Below, one piece after another: positions 60,847 to 64,000 of a stretch of DNA of 64,000 bases (position 1 is its first letter; every line of letters begins with the position of its first letter). Position numbers and translations under genes: made by a program. The stretch is from Cymodocea nodosa (Eukaryota; Streptophyta; Magnoliopsida; Alismatales; Cymodoceaceae), in contig CM072336.1 in assembly GCA_036874045.1 (NCBI GenBank), positions 22,395,501 through 22,459,500 of the forward strand. Direction: 5' to 3'. The notes beneath the pieces were generated by a model. That model was not told the origin of the DNA. It saw only the letters and a list, made by a program, of their open reading frames with translations, and ran no database searches.

Positions 60847-63667
60847 ATGGATGGCCATGGACGAAGATGTGTTATAATGGCTGCTGTGCTCCTTGCATCC
60901 ATTGTTTTTGTCCACGGGCGATCAACTTCTGGTATGTGACATGGATATCAACCTTGTCCTCTATTCTTACATCGATTTCTCCTGATGAATTTCATTCTGG
61001 CTTGTGTTTACTTATGCATCTTCAAATTAATACTTGATCTTTCCAGATTTCATAAACATTGATTGTGGAAAGTCTAGACATCACAACTCTAGCAACCCAG
61101 AAACTGGGTTATGGTATATTTCAGATCATGACTTCATTGATTCCGGTGAGCTACACAAGGTCTCTTCAATCCTTGACTACCCGAAAGAATACCCTCAGGA
61201 GTTGTTTGACTTGAGAAGCTTCCCCAATGGGACAAGGAACTGCTATAGGGTTAAACCCATCAAACAGGGACGTAAGTATCTTGTACGTGCTTCTTTTTTG
61301 TATGGGAACTACGACGGGAAAAATCAACCCCCAACTTTTGATCTTAACATGGGCATCAACTTTTGGGCAAATGTTTCGCTGAATAGAGAAAATGTTTACG
61401 AGCACTACGAAGCAATGGTTATTGCAACATCAGACACAATTTCTATTTGTTTGATTGATAAGGGCAAGGGGGCACCATTCATATCTATTTTAGAGTTACG
61501 ACCTCTTCCACATGAATTATATCCTGGACTATATGCATTTAACGAATATCTAATTACATTGGATAGGCTCAGCTTCACAAAGCACGACCTCAGGTATGGA
61601 GAGATCAATGACGGGTTCATTAACAATATATATCCTCTAGTATAACAAGAGATTGCCAAAGTAAATAGATACCAATTACTTAATTATATTTACCCTTACA
61701 TTTCACTTAAGGTACCCATTCGATGATTTTGATCGCTTATGGAAGGGAGAAACATTTGATTCCATTGTTTTCAACATTGTGACCACCACTCATAATGTTG
61801 CTACGTTTGACAAGGGTTTCAAGCCGCCATCAGAAGCAATGCAGACTGCGATTTTTCCATAAAACTTCTCATTGATCATTATGGATTGGAATGCAACTAA
61901 TGTAACTGTGCAATACCAATCTTCAAGGTATTATGCTGCCATGCATGTGGCTGAGGTCGAACAACTTGAAGATGATGAGAAGAGAGTGTTCGGTATTTTG
62001 AGCAATGACCATTTCATAGAAAGTTTCACCCCTCGATATCTCATGGCAACCACCATTGACATATCTACAACCGAGAATACGGGAATATTATTTTTGTTAC
62101 TGGGACAAAACAATGAATCCACAAAGCCTCCAATCATTAATGCTATAGAGGTGTTCGTCGTCATGGATATGCAATCTGAAACTGAGACAACCGATGGTAA
62201 GTTGGTCATAATGACTGCATAAATTACTTCCCACCTTTCCATCCTAATAACAAACAAGTAACTATGTCGATTCCGTAATCAAACTCATGCTTGAATGACA
62301 ATTCACTAGCAAATGCCATGTTCGAAGTCAAGAAGCTGTACAAGTTGCAGAAGAACTGGCAAGGTGATCCATGCCTTCCGAATAATCTATCATGGGAGGG
62401 GTTGAATTGTAGTTATGAGCACTCCAATAGAAGTCCCCATGTCATCCACCTGTAAGACAACTTCTTCATTACGACATTGATATTTGTGTACGTTGGTAGA
62501 AATATTTGCAGTTGAATTTATTGGGTCAGAACAGTCCCAAACAATGCCCATAATTATCGCGGTAGCATAATATATTTATTTCTACGATATTCTTCAACCA
62601 CAGGGACCTCTCTTCCAGTGGATTGGAAGGTAAGATAGAAAATGCTTTTGGCAAGCTTACACGACTACAGTACCTGTGAGTTCACTAGCCCTTTACATAT
62701 ATGCAGAATCATTTTTTTTTTACTTAGTGATGGATGTGTTTCACACAACATGATTATTGATTAAACAGGGATTTATCAAACAATAAGTTAACAGGTGCAA
62801 TCCCCCACATCCTTACAAGGCTTGAGCATCTTAAGTACTTGTAAGTATAGACACATTCTTAAATTAACATTAATAAGCTAGAAGCCCAAACCCAGAAGAA
62901 AGGAGCAATATTATACTAGTTCATCAAATTTGTATTTCAAACTACAGGAATCTATCATACAACAGATTAAGTGGATCGATCCCCAAGAAGCTTCTGGATC
63001 GAAGTGCTTCGGGAACACTTACATTAAGGTATGAACGACATTTGATTGTGTGCCAAGAAGATTAATTTTAGAGGTGAAATTTAATAATTAAGGAATATAT
63101 ATGTTTGCACACGTGCTGATTGAAGATGGCAATATTATCTGAATTGTTTTGGTATATACAAATTTAGCATCGAAGGCAACCCTGGTTTGAAGACTGAAAA
63201 GGACCCGGACAATATCTGGATCCGAATTTTGGTTGGGGCAGTGGCATCATTGGTGGCCATTATCATCATTGCGGTCGTTATCTACTTTGTGGTGAAGAGA
63301 AGAAAGCGCGGAAAGGGAAAACCACGACAAGGTTAATTAATTAATTAAGGTCCATGTGTCTGTGATATAATTAATACTGAATCTAAATATTCATTGATAA
63401 TATTCCCTTGTTTTATTTGCTTTAGATTCATCTATGTCAACGCCGCCGCTGCCGCCGCCACCACCACCACCACCTCCACTGGAGGGCATGCGAAAATTCT
63501 CACACGCCGAGTTGGTCGCCATGACTAGAAATTTTGAGAGAGAACTTGGTAGGGGAGGATTTGGGGTTGTCTACCACGGGACGATCCTTGACAACAATAA
63601 GAAACAAGTGGCCGTGAAAATGTTCCCTACGTTCACAACGGAAGTCCAGAAGCAATTCCACACGGAG
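60847..63667 (+). pseudogene. Malectin-like LRR receptor kinase (LRR-RLK subfamily I), 5' part, premature stop
   Basis: Exons read: 60847-60931, 61047-61593, 61712-62196, 62310-62451, 62604-62675, 62769-62840, 62948-63028, 63168-63331, 63426-63667, continuing beyond the window. Order: signal peptide (AAVLLASIVFVHG), malectin-like domain, three LRR exons, a transmembrane helix (ILVGAVASLVAIIIIAVVIY) followed by a basic stop-transfer RRKRGKGK, a Pro-rich juxtamembrane stretch, then KFSHAELVAMTRNFE, glycine-rich loop GRGGFGVV and VAVKMF lysine. Members are plasma-membrane Ser/Thr kinases with roles such as defence and symbiosis signalling (family knowledge). In exon 3 the frame meets TAA at 61860-61862, about codon 261 in the malectin-like region, where the equivalent position of copy 1 is coding. 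Frame and phases are otherwise intact on both sides, so this looks like a recent nonsense change, a null allele or an assembly error. The rest of the kinase lies outside. Confidence 0.85.
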
Positions 63668-64000
63668 GTAATAAGTTGAAGTTGATAATATATATTCGTG
63701 TATCTTGAAGTTGACATCTTTACTTTTAATTAAATGATTTTGAATCGAATGTTTACGTTTTATCATAGTATATCAAAGTTGAAATAGACGTCCTAAGTCC
63801 TTATACAACATCAATGTTGGTATAGTCTAATATTTAAAATAATTAAGAAGGAGATTTGTACATTAATTAACCTAGCAAAAACTCTAACTCTATTGTTAAT
63901 TAATTAACCAATTGGTGGGTTGCGTTTAACTTGAATGCTTTCGCTATATATATAGAACAAAGCACGTACAATTTTTTATGAATTGAACACCTTCTTTTTT
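63668..64000 (+). other. Intron of RLK copy 2, continuing past the window
   Basis: Begins with the GTAATAAG donor after the first kinase exon. No further kinase exon is found before the window ends. Confidence 0.7.

Larger units (their letters stand above)
53780..63692 (+). repeat. Tandem segmental duplication, unit 2
   Basis: Homologous to 41693-53777 but lacking the 2.5-kb retroelement block and carrying an extra 168-bp tandem duplication at 60073-60408. PFK-derived and LINE parts differ from unit 1 by about 1 percent by eye; RLK exons differ more. Sequence after 63692 continues the RLK gene and has no unit 1 counterpart. Confidence 0.95.

Noticed and set aside
41693-63692. Two independent L1 insertions
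   Set aside because: The two L1 copies are collinear with flanking duplicated DNA and share their inactivating changes, so they come from one insertion copied by segmental duplication.
1-64000. CRISPR arrays, bacterial-type operons, tRNA or rRNA genes
   Set aside because: None was seen; the repeats present are microsatellites, tandem repeats, LTRs and a segmental duplication typical of a plant nuclear genome. Very short or divergent tRNA genes could have been missed by eye.

Overview
This window is nuclear DNA of a flowering plant. The evidence is intron-rich genes with GT/AG splicing, plant-specific gene families (a CBL10-type calcium sensor, a plant ATP-phosphofructokinase, an LLM-type B-GATA factor and malectin-like LRR receptor kinases), and a dense AT-rich background of plant transposons (PIF/Harbinger, RTE and L1 LINEs, copia and gypsy fossils, MITE-like palindromes). 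First exons of CBL10 and PFK are GC-rich while the introns are very AT-rich. I cannot name the species. Exon coordinates were assembled by hand from splice signals, reading phase and remembered family sequences; no search was run.

Layout. 0-3.8 kb: AT-rich DNA with a decayed Harbinger transposase on the minus strand. 3.8-10.5 kb: a nine-exon CBL10 gene whose 4.2-kb fourth intron houses a dead RTE-type LINE. 10.5-23.7 kb: gene-poor repeat nest holding a second Harbinger remnant, a roughly 117-bp tandem repeat, copia fossils and a nested insertion. 23.7-28.2 kb: mostly unassigned, with two possible orphan exons and a long GA microsatellite. 28.2-29.2 kb: a three-exon GNC/CGA1-like GATA factor. 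30.2-35.6 kb: an old LTR element with a long LTR pair and gag only, SIRE/Maximus-like. 37.5-38.8 kb: duplicated TA microsatellites and a GC-rich foldback structure that stops just before a phosphofructokinase gene. 38.9-43.4 kb: a complete 14-exon PFK gene. 43.4-63.7 kb: the most remarkable part, a tandem segmental duplication with a unit of about 12.1 kb.

The duplication starts inside PFK exon 11 and ends just after the first kinase exon of a malectin-like LRR receptor kinase (RLK). It therefore left an intact PFK followed by a 3'-broken RLK (copy 1), then a 5'-truncated PFK (exons 11-14) followed by a second RLK that runs off the window (copy 2). A dead L1 LINE is present in both units and so predates the event. 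RLK copy 1 lost its transmembrane exon to a block of old retroelement DNA and now has an uninterrupted frame for a secreted malectin-LRR ectodomain of about 505 residues. RLK copy 2 keeps the transmembrane and kinase exons but has a premature stop in the malectin-like region. The flanks of the two units differ by about 1 percent by eye, while the RLK ectodomain exons differ by about 6 percent or more, so the history is a mosaic.

The four host genes have no evident shared pathway: Na+/Ca2+ signalling (CBL10), chloroplast/greening and growth transcription (GATA), glycolysis (PFK) and cell-surface perception (RLK). I saw no CRISPR array, rRNA or tRNA gene. I found no clearly new molecular system; the best leads are the secreted RLK ectodomain and the in-phase RLK-to-PFK exon junction created by the duplication.
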